A stretch of DNA of 64,000 bases from Aequorivita sp. CIP111184 (GCF_900489465.1 NZ_UEFQ01000024.1:372001-436000); one strand, 5' to 3'. Counted from the stretch's first letter, positions 51,376 to 60,375 are shown. Program-made: numbers and translations. Notes: a model not told the origin generated them from the sequence alone.

Positions 51376-51404
51376 TTGGAATTTGGGATTTAAATTTTGG
51401 GATT
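51376..51404. repeat. Imperfect tandem duplication upstream of the YD-repeat-like lipoprotein gene
   Basis: Two near copies of AATTTGGGATTTA (second with extra T) lie in the gap between the UPF0173 stop and the lipoprotein start. Confidence 0.55.
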
Positions 51405-52085
51405 TTAAAGTTCAATACTTTCCCCAATTTCAAGCAACATCAAATCCTTATTAGCATCATAAAACTTGCGTTTTGCCTCTTCGTGGTCTATTTCAATATA
51501 GCCGAAAGTGTCGTAATGCACGCCCAAAACTTTATCGCATTGCACAAAATCGCTGGCTATGATTGCATCTTCTATTCCCATCGTGAAATTATCGCCGATT
51601 GGTAGTATTGCCAAGTCCAATTTTGTAAACATTGGAATGAGTTTCATATCCATCGTCAACGCCGTATCGCCAGCAATGTAAATATTTTTGTGTTCACCCT
51701 CTATTACAAAACCACCGGGTTGTCCGCCGTAACTGCCGTCGGGAAAAGAACTTGTGTGAATTGCAACTACGTATTTCACTTTACCAAATTCAAACTTCCA
51801 GCTTCCGCCGTGGTTCATTGGGTGCACTTCAATTCCTTTTGCTTCGTAATGATTAGCGATTTCAAAATTGCTAACGATTACCGCACCTGTGTTTTTTGCA
51901 ATTGCTTCAGCATCTAATGTATGGTCTTGATGCGCGTGGGTTAACAAGATATAATCTGCTTTTAAATCGTTGATGTCAATTTTGTCTTTTGCTAGATTAT
52001 TTCCTGAAATAAATGGATCCACCAAAATGTGTTTTCCTTTTATTTCAATTCCCAAAGAATTTTGTCCGTAGAATGTAATTTTCAT
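51405..52085 (-). CDS. UPF0173 metal-dependent hydrolase
   Basis: The cytoplasmic 226-residue MBL-fold protein has THAHQDHTLDAE (His50, His52, Asp54, His55), the start MKITFYGQNSLGIE and AGDTALTMDM, all typical of the UPF0173/UlaG-like family. GVHYDTFGYIEID gives the last metal ligand. The substrate is not known. The gene is 11 bases after menA on the same strand, and this association with menA recurs in Flavobacteria as far as I recall. Confidence 0.88.
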   Translation of the reverse strand: MKITFYGQNSLGIEIKGKHILVDPFISGNNLAKDKIDINDLKADYILLTHAHQDHTLDAEAIAKNTGAVIVSNFEIANHYEAKGIEVHPMNHGGSWKFEFGKVKYVVAIHTSSFPDGSYGGQPGGFVIEGEHKNIYIAGDTALTMDMKLIPMFTKLDLAILPIGDNFTMGIEDAIIASDFVQCDKVLGVHYDTFGYIEIDHEEAKRKFYDANKDLMLLEIGESIEL

Positions 52086-52096
52086 AATTATAATTT

Positions 52097-53002
52097 TTAA
52101 ATAAAGATACTAAACAAGACTGCAAACAAAAAAGTGCTTAACGCAACCTTTTTCAACTCGCCATCGAGTAACATTGGTGCTTTATTTTTAAAAACGGTTT
52201 TTATATTTAAAAGAAAAGGGATGAATGAAATTACATATAAAAATTGCATCGGTTCCCGATAGTTTATTGCTGTGTAAATTATGGCGCAAACCATTCCGAA
52301 GAAAAGTAAAAAAGTATGATATTGTTTCGATTTTATGGAGCCTAATTTTACAACCAATGTATTTTTTTTAGCAGCCGCGTCATTTTCAATATCGCGCATA
52401 TTGTTCAAATTCAAAACTGCGGTACTGAAACAACCAATAGCTGTTGCTGGTAACAACAACTGCCAGTGAAGATTATGGGTAAATAAATAATAACTTCCCA
52501 AAACGCTCAATAATCCAAAAAACATAAACACAAAAACATCGCCCAAACCTGAATACCCATACGCTTTTTTGCCAACGGTATATTTAACGGCGGCAATAAT
52601 TGAAACAATTGTAAGGTTGAAAAACACAAACGAAACTATAAAGTTTTCATTTCCAAAAGCCATAAAAATTAAAAATGTAGCCAAGAAAAATGTAGTGATT
52701 CCTATAATAATCATCCCAATTTTCATCTGTTTGGGTGAAATAATTCCCGACGCAACCATTCGTTTTTCTCCCTGCCTTTTGGCATCGGTTCCGCGAACGC
52801 CATCGCCGTAATCATTCGCGAAATTTGATAACACCTGAAAACCGATAGTAACTAAAATAGCCAGCCAAAAAATTGTAGCCTCCCAAAAAGGCGAAGCATT
52901 TTCAATACTACCTCCAATAGCAGCCCCAACAATAATTCCCGAAACTGAAAGTGGTAGCGTTCGCAATCTTGCCGCAGCAATCCAAGCTTTAATTTTTAAC
53001 AT
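52097..53002 (-). CDS. menA: 1,4-Dihydroxy-2-naphthoate polyprenyltransferase (MenA)
   Basis: MenA attaches the polyprenyl chain to 1,4-dihydroxy-2-naphthoate in the cytoplasmic membrane. The 301-residue protein has about eight membrane helices, the first Asp-rich motif NFANDYGDGVRGTD near residue 61 followed by KRMVASGIIS, and the second NLNNMRDIENDAAAKKNTL near residue 198. These are the UbiA-family substrate-binding sites in MenA form. It is the first gene of this men transcript in the window. Confidence 0.95.
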   Translation of the reverse strand: MLKIKAWIAAARLRTLPLSVSGIIVGAAIGGSIENASPFWEATIFWLAILVTIGFQVLSNFANDYGDGVRGTDAKRQGEKRMVASGIISPKQMKIGMIIIGITTFFLATFLIFMAFGNENFIVSFVFFNLTIVSIIAAVKYTVGKKAYGYSGLGDVFVFMFFGLLSVLGSYYLFTHNLHWQLLLPATAIGCFSTAVLNLNNMRDIENDAAAKKNTLVVKLGSIKSKQYHTFLLFFGMVCAIIYTAINYREPMQFLYVISFIPFLLNIKTVFKNKAPMLLDGELKKVALSTFLFAVLFSIFI

Positions 53003-53042
53003 TCATTCTTTATTTGAAAGCACAAAAATACGTTTAAAATGT

Positions 53043-53075
53043 AAAAAACCGCTTCTAATTAAAGAAGCGGTTTTC
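53043..53075 (-). terminator. Intrinsic terminator after the choice-of-anchor protein gene
   Basis: On the minus strand, AAAACCGCTTCT pairs with AGAAGCGGTTTT (12 pairs, 6-base loop) and ends in a run of six T. It separates the big secreted protein gene from the men transcript. Confidence 0.88.
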
Positions 53076-53109
53076 AAGCTTAACAATTCAACAATTTAAA
53101 AATAAACAA

Positions 53110-55806
53110 CTACTTAACAATCAACTTTTGAGAGACTCCTTTTAAGTTTTTTATGATATACGTTCCCGCAGTAAGGCTAGAAACATTTATTGATGCGGTT
53201 TCTTTTTCAGTAATAACCAAACGGCCAATCATATCAAAAACACTATATGAATCTGGCTTGCTTAGAAATATTCTATCCTTCGCAGGATTTGGATATATTT
53301 TGAAAGCATCGTTAGAATTAAATTCATTATCATTTACAGAAAGCACTACATTATCCAAAGAATAAATGCTTAGAGTAGCACTCACTTCGTTTGAAAGAAT
53401 AACCAACGCTTTTCCAGTTGGACTATCGGCAGCTTCAACAAAAGCAACACCTTCTGGCCCCAAATCTCCGCTTTCAGGATCTCCAGGAATTGTACCTCTA
53501 CTATTTACATATTGAAGATATACTGGATTTGCAGGATCTGTAACATTATAAACCATCATTCCTCCTATTCTTTCCAATAATATAAATGCATAAGCTTGGT
53601 CACCAATTTGTTTTACAATGATACCCTCTGGTTCTGGTCCTTTGTTATCACTTCTATTTTTGAAGTTATTGTTATCATTGCTCACGTTAAAAATCCCACC
53701 CAAATCTGGGTCTGCAGCCGTAATAACTTCAAAATCGTTTCCACTATCGTAAACTAAATTTCCAGTTTCCGCTTCAAAAATACTGAAAGAACGTCCGCCA
53801 AAAACGTGAATTTCTTCGTAAAGTCCATCGCCATCAGCATCACCAGAAGCAGCGGTAACGTTAATATCGCCAAGATTCGTTTTTAGTTTTAAAATATCTA
53901 TATCTGAAAATACTGCGGGATCTAAAATATAATCTGTATCGCCATTTTTTTTCTCTTCAGCATATCCAGAATAATCTCTTGAATCTCCTTCATTCGCAGT
54001 TGCTATATAACCTGTCCCGTTTACAGAATAATAGGAAACAGCATCTGGCATATACAAACCTTTTATTGGCCAAGAAGCGTTGAAGATAAAATCAGTTTCA
54101 TCCGAAGTATCCAAAGAGTTTTGAGGCAAACTATGATCTTTTTTTCCGAAGGAAATTATATCGGTAATCTCCAAAGTAGAAAGATCAATAATTGCATATG
54201 CATTATTTTCTTGAAGCGTAACATAAGCCTTTTGCGAGTCATCAGAAACTGCAATGTATTCTGGCTCCATATCTTGTGAAACAGTTGCCCCTGGTCCAAA
54301 TACGCGAACTCCAGCTGCAATTAAGGCTACTTGTTGTGAATCAAAAGAATTGAAATTTAAAGTTGTAACATCTGCTTGTGAAATATTACCTAAACCTGCA
54401 GATACGTCTATTAAAGAAATAGAACCTTCTGGATCTACTGTATAATCATCACTTGGCTGACCTTCATTTGCAACCAAAAGTTTGGTGCCATCAGGTGAAA
54501 AAGTAAGCATATCAGGTAAAGAGCCCACTTCCAAAATAGTGGTGTTGTTTCCATCTGTATCAGCAAGAACCACAAAACCATTATCAAGCGGGTTAGTGGC
54601 CGCAATAGCTGCAGCAACAATTCCATTACTTACTGCTACACTTTGAACAGAACTTCCAAATGGAGTGATATCTACCGTTGCCAAAGAAGTCATGTTTTCT
54701 GGATCTGAAAAATCCAAAACCTCAATTGCACCAACTGTTGTAACAAAAAGACGTTGTGTAACGGGATCATAAGCTGTGATTTCTGCAGTTCCATTGGCAT
54801 CTACCAAGTAGCTAGCAAGATAATTAACATCAAGTTCAGTAGCATCACCTGCAGGAACAACGGTATCGTCATCTAAAATATATACTGAAAACAAATTTGT
54901 ACTTCCAATTTCAACACTTGATTCGTTTGTTAGTGAAAGCACAAAAAACAAGTCGCTTCCATCAATGGAGTTGTTTATAATAGGAATAGTAAGAGTTTGC
55001 GGCGTAGTAATTCCAGCTGTAAAAGTTAAAGTTTGGTCAGCAGAAAAAGTAAAATCTGTTCCTTCAGTAGCGGTTCCTCCTGAAATTAAACTCACATCAA
55101 CTGTTCCTTCAACTGTTGGTGCTTGAGAAACAGAAACATTAATTGTTACTGAAGTACCATCTTCAGAAACTGAAATATAAGGAACTTCAAATTGAACACT
55201 AACTACTGAAACAACAGCTCCATTTCCCGGAGAACCAATATTTGGAACATCTGAATTATCGCCTCCCAAATCAATAGTTTCCACAGCGTTGTTTGTATTG
55301 CCAACAACACTAAAAGTAGCAAGTTCAACATCGTAAGACTGACCGTCATTTACAGAAGTATCCGGATATGAAGCAGAGTCAATTGGTGAAGTAGTTAAAG
55401 GATCACCTTCCCAAAGTGTTACTGCATCGCCGCCAGCACCAAGACCTGCGCCATCTGTAAAGCCAACTTGAACATTAGTTAAATCAATTACTTGGCTCCA
55501 AATATTTGTAAATGTTGCGGCATCATTTGCATCGCCAATCAGTACAATTGCAAAACCATCGGGTTGAATTTCAGAAATACCTTGAATTAGGTCTGCTGTT
55601 GTTGGATCTGCAGAATCATCGTCATAATATAAATCGCCGTCAACACCAGAAACCCAAGCTGTGGTTCCACTGTTTTTAATTTCGAACCAATCTGCAGTCA
55701 AATCTGTACCAGCTTGACCAGAAAAAATTTCTGTAATCTCTAAAGAGGCTTGGGAAAATGAAATTGTACCTACAAGCAAAAATGCAAAAAGTGTAATTTT
55801 TCTCAT
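53110..55806 (-). CDS. Secreted choice-of-anchor I family protein with T9SS domain
   Basis: This 898-residue protein has a signal peptide (GTISFSQ). Domains: an N-terminal lamin-tail-like beta-sandwich (SLEITEIFSGQAG ... ADWFEIKNSG, 20-200); a Calx-beta-like module (EDGTSVTINVSVSQAP ... TATEGTDFTFS, 205-320); then a propeller-like choice-of-anchor I region (EITAYDPVTQRLFVTT, PDMLTFSPDGTKLLVANEGQP, GPEGVAFVEAADSP, 330-810); and a T9SS C-terminal domain (IYPNPAKDRIFLS ... GTYIIKNLKG). It should be exported to the surface. Homologues are sometimes linked to alkaline phosphatase-like or nuclease activity, but no catalytic site is seen. Confidence 0.87.
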   Translation of the reverse strand: MRKITLFAFLLVGTISFSQASLEITEIFSGQAGTDLTADWFEIKNSGTTAWVSGVDGDLYYDDDSADPTTADLIQGISEIQPDGFAIVLIGDANDAATFTNIWSQVIDLTNVQVGFTDGAGLGAGGDAVTLWEGDPLTTSPIDSASYPDTSVNDGQSYDVELATFSVVGNTNNAVETIDLGGDNSDVPNIGSPGNGAVVSVVSVQFEVPYISVSEDGTSVTINVSVSQAPTVEGTVDVSLISGGTATEGTDFTFSADQTLTFTAGITTPQTLTIPIINNSIDGSDLFFVLSLTNESSVEIGSTNLFSVYILDDDTVVPAGDATELDVNYLASYLVDANGTAEITAYDPVTQRLFVTTVGAIEVLDFSDPENMTSLATVDITPFGSSVQSVAVSNGIVAAAIAATNPLDNGFVVLADTDGNNTTILEVGSLPDMLTFSPDGTKLLVANEGQPSDDYTVDPEGSISLIDVSAGLGNISQADVTTLNFNSFDSQQVALIAAGVRVFGPGATVSQDMEPEYIAVSDDSQKAYVTLQENNAYAIIDLSTLEITDIISFGKKDHSLPQNSLDTSDETDFIFNASWPIKGLYMPDAVSYYSVNGTGYIATANEGDSRDYSGYAEEKKNGDTDYILDPAVFSDIDILKLKTNLGDINVTAASGDADGDGLYEEIHVFGGRSFSIFEAETGNLVYDSGNDFEVITAADPDLGGIFNVSNDNNNFKNRSDNKGPEPEGIIVKQIGDQAYAFILLERIGGMMVYNVTDPANPVYLQYVNSRGTIPGDPESGDLGPEGVAFVEAADSPTGKALVILSNEVSATLSIYSLDNVVLSVNDNEFNSNDAFKIYPNPAKDRIFLSKPDSYSVFDMIGRLVITEKETASINVSSLTAGTYIIKNLKGVSQKLIVK

Positions 55807-56010
55807 TGTTATTTATTGTTTTAAAATTTACGCTAAAGTAATCTGCGCTTTTAGCAATCGTTTTAAGTCAACTTTAAGAATGAATGAACTATTAAACTCC
55901 TTTATTGAGAATATAGGCCCTGAAATTATGTCTCTGTAAACTAAAGGTTATTAAATATTTCATTAAAAAAAATTGGCTATTTTTAGATGCTAAAGAAATA
56001 AATAGACTTT

Positions 56011-56388
56011 ATGAACAGCTCAACAAATTATAATTTAGGATTACTTTTACTTCGAGTGGGTTTTAGTGGAATGATGCTTACTCACGGAATTCCGAAACTT
56101 TTAAAAATGATTTCGGGTGATTTTTCTTTTGGAGATCCTATTGGCATTGGCGAACCTGCTACCTTAGTTTTAGCTATTCTGTGCGAAGTGATTTTTCCCA
56201 TCCTTATAATTATTGGGTTTAAAACTCGACTAGCAGCTATTCCTGTAATTATTACGATGACAATTGCAGCTTTTATTGTGCACGCAGCAGACCCTTTGGG
56301 AACAAAAGAAATGGCAATTCTTTATTTAATTGCTTTTATAGTTATTGCACTTTTGGGAGGTGGAAAATATTCTGTTGACAGGAAGTAG
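56011..56388 (+). CDS. DoxX family membrane protein
   Basis: The 125-residue protein has four membrane helices (LGLLLLRVGFSGMMLTHG, PATLVLAILCEVIFPILIII, AAIPVIITMTIAAFIV, AILYLIAFIVIALLGGG). The RxxxGxxMxxHGxxK pattern at the start and GKYSVDR at the end are family marks. DoxX proteins are linked to respiration and thiol/oxidative stress, without a settled reaction. It is transcribed alone and converges with holA. Confidence 0.88.
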   Translation: MNSSTNYNLGLLLLRVGFSGMMLTHGIPKLLKMISGDFSFGDPIGIGEPATLVLAILCEVIFPILIIIGFKTRLAAIPVIITMTIAAFIVHAADPLGTKEMAILYLIAFIVIALLGGGKYSVDRK

Positions 56389-56396
56389 TTCGCTTT

Positions 56397-57401
56397 TTAA
56401 TTAAAAATCTTAACCAATAATTCCTTCAGCAAATCGCCTTGCGAAAGATTGGCGGCCCCAACCCCTTTACTTTTCATATCAACTTCACGAATTGCACCTA
56501 TAATGGCACTAACTTTTTTCATGGGGTAATTTCGCGCGGCGGTTTGATAATCTTTAATAAAATATGGATTTACTCCCAGCGCTCTTGCAGCTTCACCTTT
56601 ATTTGAAAGTGCGTGATATTTCAGCAATTTTGAAAAGAAGCTATACAACAATGCAACTGTCATTACCAAGGGATTATTTTTCGGATTCTGCGAAAAATAT
56701 TGAATGATGGCAAACGCTTTTTTAATATCCTTTTCACCAATTGCATTCTGAAGTTCAAAATTGTTGAAATCCTTACTTATTCCTATATTTTCTTCTATAA
56801 TTTGTGGTGTAATTTGTTCGCCAGGTTTTAGAATGAGCTGTAATTTTTCTAGCTCATTATTTACCTTGCTTAAATCGTTTCCGAGAAATTCAACCAGCAT
56901 TTGTGCAGCTTTTGGAGTAACAGTATATCCTTTTCCAGCCAAAACACGTTTAATCCAGTCTGGAACTTGGTTTTCATACAGCTTTTTACTTTCAAAAAGA
57001 ACGCCTGTTTTGGCAACAGTTTTGGCGAGTTTCTTTCGTTTATCAAGCGTTTTATATTTATAGCAAAAAACCAAAATTGTCGTGGGCTGCGGATTATCAG
57101 CATAACCCACTAAATTTTCAATAGTTCGCGAAAGGTCTTGCGCTTCTTTTACAATAACCACTTGTTTTTCAGCCATCATGGGGTAGCGCTTGGCGTTGCT
57201 GATTATGTCTTCCACGGTAACATCGCGGCCGTAAAGCACCATTTGGTTGAAGCCTTTTTCTTCTTCGGACAAAACATTTTCTTCAATATATTTTGAAATA
57301 CCATCAATATAATACGGCTCCTCACCCATCAAAAAGTAGATGGGTTTTGTGTTTCCGTTTTTAATGTCAGTGATGATGGATTTTACTTTGTCTAAAGGCA
57401 T
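56397..57401 (-). CDS. holA: DNA polymerase III subunit delta
   Basis: HolA is the clamp-loader wrench that opens the sliding clamp. The 334-residue protein starts with the pattern IYFLMGEEPYYIDGISKYIEE, followed by TVEDIISNAKRYPMMAEKQVVIVKEAQDL, LVFCYKYKTLDKRKKLAK and the helical C-terminal domain (LLKYHALSNKGEAARALGVNPYF). These fit Bacteroidota delta subunits. It diverges from the HsdR-N gene with only 47 bases between starts. Confidence 0.93.
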   Translation of the reverse strand: MPLDKVKSIITDIKNGNTKPIYFLMGEEPYYIDGISKYIEENVLSEEEKGFNQMVLYGRDVTVEDIISNAKRYPMMAEKQVVIVKEAQDLSRTIENLVGYADNPQPTTILVFCYKYKTLDKRKKLAKTVAKTGVLFESKKLYENQVPDWIKRVLAGKGYTVTPKAAQMLVEFLGNDLSKVNNELEKLQLILKPGEQITPQIIEENIGISKDFNNFELQNAIGEKDIKKAFAIIQYFSQNPKNNPLVMTVALLYSFFSKLLKYHALSNKGEAARALGVNPYFIKDYQTAARNYPMKKVSAIIGAIREVDMKSKGVGAANLSQGDLLKELLVKIFN

Positions 57402-57448
57402 TTGGATTTTTTCAGCGTATTTTATGTTGAAATTTGTTTCTTTGTTTA

Positions 57449-57892
57449 ATGCAAAAACTCAACTTTCCAACATATTCGTTTCGCTTCAAAAGTAGCGAAA
57501 ATAAAACGTTGGTTTTTGATGAAATCCGAAAAAAATTCATGGTGCTTACACCCGAGGAGTGGGTTCGTTTGCACGTTGTTCAATTTCTTTTTAAAGAAAA
57601 AAACTATCCCAAAAGCCTTATAAACGTTGAAAAGCAGCTAAAACTAAACAACACCGTGAAAAGGTATGATGTTGTGGTTTACAACAAGGACGGGAGTATT
57701 TTTTTAATTGTGGAATGCAAAGCGCCCGCGGTACCTATTAACCAACTTACTTTTGACCAAATTGCGCGATACAATCTTGCTTTGGGAGCTGAATATTTAA
57801 TGGTAACAAACGGTTTGGAGCATTATTATTGTCAAATGGATTTTGAGAATGAACGGTATATTTTTTTGAAAGAAATTCCAAATTATAAATAA
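57449..57892 (+). CDS. Stand-alone HsdR N-terminal-like (PD-(D/E)XK) protein
   Basis: I start it at the ATG at 57449 (MQKLNFPTYSFRF), giving 147 residues. It matches the HsdR N-terminal nuclease fold: LTPEEWVRLHVVQFL, then RYDVVVYNKDGSIFLIVECKAP with the catalytic triad-like Asp74, Glu89 and Lys91, and FDQIARYNLALGAEYLMVTNG. No helicase, specificity or methylase gene is adjacent, so it is not a normal type I restriction system. The gene beside holA appears to be a conserved arrangement in Bacteroidota. Nuclease activity and biological role are untested here. Confidence 0.85.
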   Translation: MQKLNFPTYSFRFKSSENKTLVFDEIRKKFMVLTPEEWVRLHVVQFLFKEKNYPKSLINVEKQLKLNNTVKRYDVVVYNKDGSIFLIVECKAPAVPINQLTFDQIARYNLALGAEYLMVTNGLEHYYCQMDFENERYIFLKEIPNYK

Positions 57893-57927
57893 CCTGAAAA
57901 ACACTTCAAAAATCTATCTTTACAGAC

Positions 57928-58920
57928 GTGAATGTAGCCGTAGTAATACTCAATTGGAATGGAAAGGATTTATTGGAGAAATTTCTACCTTCAGTAGTGA
58001 GGTTTTCCACGGAAGCCACTATTTATCTTGCTGATAATGCTTCAACAGATGATTCTGTTGCTTTTGTTTCCGAATTTTTTCCCTCGGTAAAAATCATACA
58101 AAATAAAATAAATGGAGGGTATGCAAAAGGTTATAATGACGCATTAAAAAATCTATCCGAAGAAATCTTCGTCCTGCTCAATAGCGATGTTGAAGTAACC
58201 GAAAATTGGTTGCAACCAGTAATTTCAGAATTTGAAAAAGATAATTCAGTCGTTGCCGCGCAGCCTAAAATCTTAGACTACAAAAACAAAGAATTCTTTG
58301 AATATGCTGGCGCCGCCGGGGGTTTTATTGACAAATATGGCTATCCCTATTGCCGCGGACGTATTTTTGATACTCTCGAAAAAGATGAAGGACAATACAA
58401 TGATGTTTCAAATATTTTTTGGGCTTCTGGAGCTTGCTTATTTGTAAAAGCGGATGCTTTCTGGCAAGCTGGCGGATTTGACGAAGACTATTTTGCCCAT
58501 CAAGAGGAAATTGATCTTTGCTGGCGTTTGCAATCAAAAGCGGGTAAAATATTATATGTTGGAAATTCAAAGATTTATCACGTAGGTGGAGCAACATTAG
58601 CAACCTTGAACCCTAAAAAAACATTTTACAACTTTAGAAATTCGCTTTTAAATATTTTGAAAAATGCAAAAGGAAATCAAGCTTTTACTTCAATTTTTAT
58701 GCGAATGCTTTTGGATGGACTTGCTGCATTTCAATTTTTATTCCAGGGTAAACCACAACATTTCATTGCAATACTCAAAGCGCATTTTAGTTTCTATTTA
58801 CTAATTCCAAAATTCCTTCAAAAAAGAAAAAAATACGCTTCAAAAATGAAATATTTTTTAATCAAATCTATTGTATTTCAGTATTTTATACAGAAGAAAA
58901 AAGTTTTTAACGAACTTTAA
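57928..58920 (+). CDS. Family 2 glycosyltransferase
   Basis: The protein of 330 residues starts at GTG 57928 (MNVAVVILNWNGKDLL). The GT-A fold is shown by ADNASTDDSV, INGGYAKGYNDAL and LLNSDVEV (the DxD-like metal site), and later FFWASGACLFVKADAF, GGFDEDYFAHQEEIDLCWRL and the histidine IYHVGGATL. This is the rhamnosyltransferase-like GT2 group for cell-surface glycans. Its C-terminal part is hydrophobic and basic, suggesting membrane association. A TATCTTTA word lies just before the start, without a good -33 box. Confidence 0.88.
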   Translation: MNVAVVILNWNGKDLLEKFLPSVVRFSTEATIYLADNASTDDSVAFVSEFFPSVKIIQNKINGGYAKGYNDALKNLSEEIFVLLNSDVEVTENWLQPVISEFEKDNSVVAAQPKILDYKNKEFFEYAGAAGGFIDKYGYPYCRGRIFDTLEKDEGQYNDVSNIFWASGACLFVKADAFWQAGGFDEDYFAHQEEIDLCWRLQSKAGKILYVGNSKIYHVGGATLATLNPKKTFYNFRNSLLNILKNAKGNQAFTSIFMRMLLDGLAAFQFLFQGKPQHFIAILKAHFSFYLLIPKFLQKRKKYASKMKYFLIKSIVFQYFIQKKKVFNEL

Positions 58921-59026
58921 TTTTTTTTACTTAAAGTATTGTTAATCGTTATTGGGCTAATAGCAATTTTAATAATTTTGGTTCGGAAATATTAAACAAA
59001 ACAATCTAATATAACACTAACAAATT

Positions 59027-59887
59027 ATGAAGAAACTATTGATTCTAGCATTATGTTCTAGTATGGCATTTACTTCTTGTGTATCGAGCAAGAAATATGC
59101 TGAACTTGAAGCAAAACAAAAGAACACGCAAGATTTGCTGAACACAGCAACTGTTAAACTTAACGATTGTCTTGCAGAAAGAGCAGCCTCTACAGCTCGT
59201 GCTAAAGAGCTTGAAGAGCGTTTAGCAGACATGAAAAAAACAAATTCTGATCTTATTCAAAGTTCTAAAGATCTTACAATGCTAACATCTAAAGGTGCTA
59301 CTAACCTTGAAAAATCATTGGAAAGTTTAAAAGAAAAAGATCTTAAAATTACACGTTTGCAAGATGCCCTTAACAAAAAGGATAGTGTAACTCTTGCTTT
59401 GGTTACAAGTCTTAAAAGAGAAGTTGGCGTAAATGATCCAGACATTGAAGTAAATGTTGAAAAGGGTGTTGTTTACATTTCACTTTCTGATAAAGTAATA
59501 TTCAAAAGCGGAAGCTACCAAATATCAGGAAGAGCTACTGAAATTTTAGGCAAAGTTGCCAAAGTAATTAACGGAAAACCTGATTTTGAAGCAATGGTTG
59601 AAGGACATACAGACAATGTTCCTTACAGCAACGGAGTTTTAGTTGACAACTGGGATTTAAGTGTAAAAAGAGCTACTGCAATTGTACGCGAATTACAAAA
59701 ACTTGGTGTAGCGCCATCTCGTTTGGTTGCTGCAGGTCGTGCAGATTACGTGCCATTGGTACCTAACACAACAGCTGAAAACAGAGCAACAAACAGACGC
59801 ACACGTATCTTGGTTCTTCCAAAAATTGATCAATTTTATGATATGATCGAAAAGGAAATGAAAAACCTTGAAGCTGGAGGAAAATAA
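59027..59887 (+). CDS. OmpA family peptidoglycan-binding lipoprotein
   Basis: The 286-residue protein has a lipoprotein signal (MAFTSC, lipid Cys17). Residues 25-125 are a predicted coiled coil (KKYAELEAKQKNTQDLLNT ... RAKELEERLADM). The C-terminal domain is OmpA-like: VEGHTDNVPYS, NWDLSVKRATAIVRELQKLGV and RLVAAGRADYVPLVPNTT with ENRATNRRTRI, the site that binds diaminopimelate in peptidoglycan. It should anchor the outer membrane to the wall. It is followed by a strong terminator and stands alone. Confidence 0.93.
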   Translation: MKKLLILALCSSMAFTSCVSSKKYAELEAKQKNTQDLLNTATVKLNDCLAERAASTARAKELEERLADMKKTNSDLIQSSKDLTMLTSKGATNLEKSLESLKEKDLKITRLQDALNKKDSVTLALVTSLKREVGVNDPDIEVNVEKGVVYISLSDKVIFKSGSYQISGRATEILGKVAKVINGKPDFEAMVEGHTDNVPYSNGVLVDNWDLSVKRATAIVRELQKLGVAPSRLVAAGRADYVPLVPNTTAENRATNRRTRILVLPKIDQFYDMIEKEMKNLEAGGK

Positions 59888-59908
59888 TTTCCTGAAATAA
59901 AAATAATG

Positions 59909-59939
59909 AAAACCCGGTCCCAAAAAGACCGGGTTTTTT
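59909..59939 (+). terminator. Intrinsic terminator after the OmpA lipoprotein gene
   Basis: AAAACCCGGTC and GACCGGGTTTTTT form an 11-pair hairpin with a short A-rich loop and a T-run, about 22 bases after the stop. Confidence 0.9.
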
Positions 59940-60019
59940 AATTGATATGCTCATAAAATCCTAGTGAAGCTTTTTGTATATTTAGATACGAAATATAACA
60001 CGCTATAATTATTTTAAAA

Positions 60020-60355
60020 ATGGAAGAATTCAAAACCAATTGGACACGCGAAGAACTGAAAGCCTATATTTTGTTATACTGTGCCTACGCGAATTTTATT
60101 GAAACAAAAGCAGAAAAAGAGTACATAAAATCGAAAGTGGGTGAAGAAGAATATCGTCAAATCCATAAGGAATTTGATCAGGACAATGATTATCAACGTA
60201 TACAAAAAATTCAGAGTACCGTAGCACGTTACGATTATTCCAAAAATGAGATAGATAGACTTTTTAAAAACATAAAAAAATTATTTCTTGCAGACGGCTC
60301 CATAGATATTCTTGAAGAAAACATATATCGGGGATTACAGCATCTGCTAAAATAA
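60020..60355 (+). CDS. Small conserved TerB-like helical protein
   Basis: The 111-residue protein is helical and charged without signal or membrane segment. TREELKAYILLYCAYANFIETKAEKEYI, VGEEEYRQIHKEFD and IKKLFLADGSIDILEENIYRGL resemble the TerB helical fold (paired acidic helices) as found in short Flavobacterial proteins. The function is unknown. It precedes the NTF2-like gene on the same strand, and the ends are only about 20-75 bases apart depending on that gene's true start. Confidence 0.65.
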   Translation: MEEFKTNWTREELKAYILLYCAYANFIETKAEKEYIKSKVGEEEYRQIHKEFDQDNDYQRIQKIQSTVARYDYSKNEIDRLFKNIKKLFLADGSIDILEENIYRGLQHLLK

Positions 60356-60375
60356 CTTATCTCAACTCTGAAATC

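Noticed and set aside
57449-57892. Type I restriction-modification locus
   Set aside because: Only an HsdR N-terminal-like domain is present; no motor, specificity or methylase genes are nearby, so no restriction system is called.
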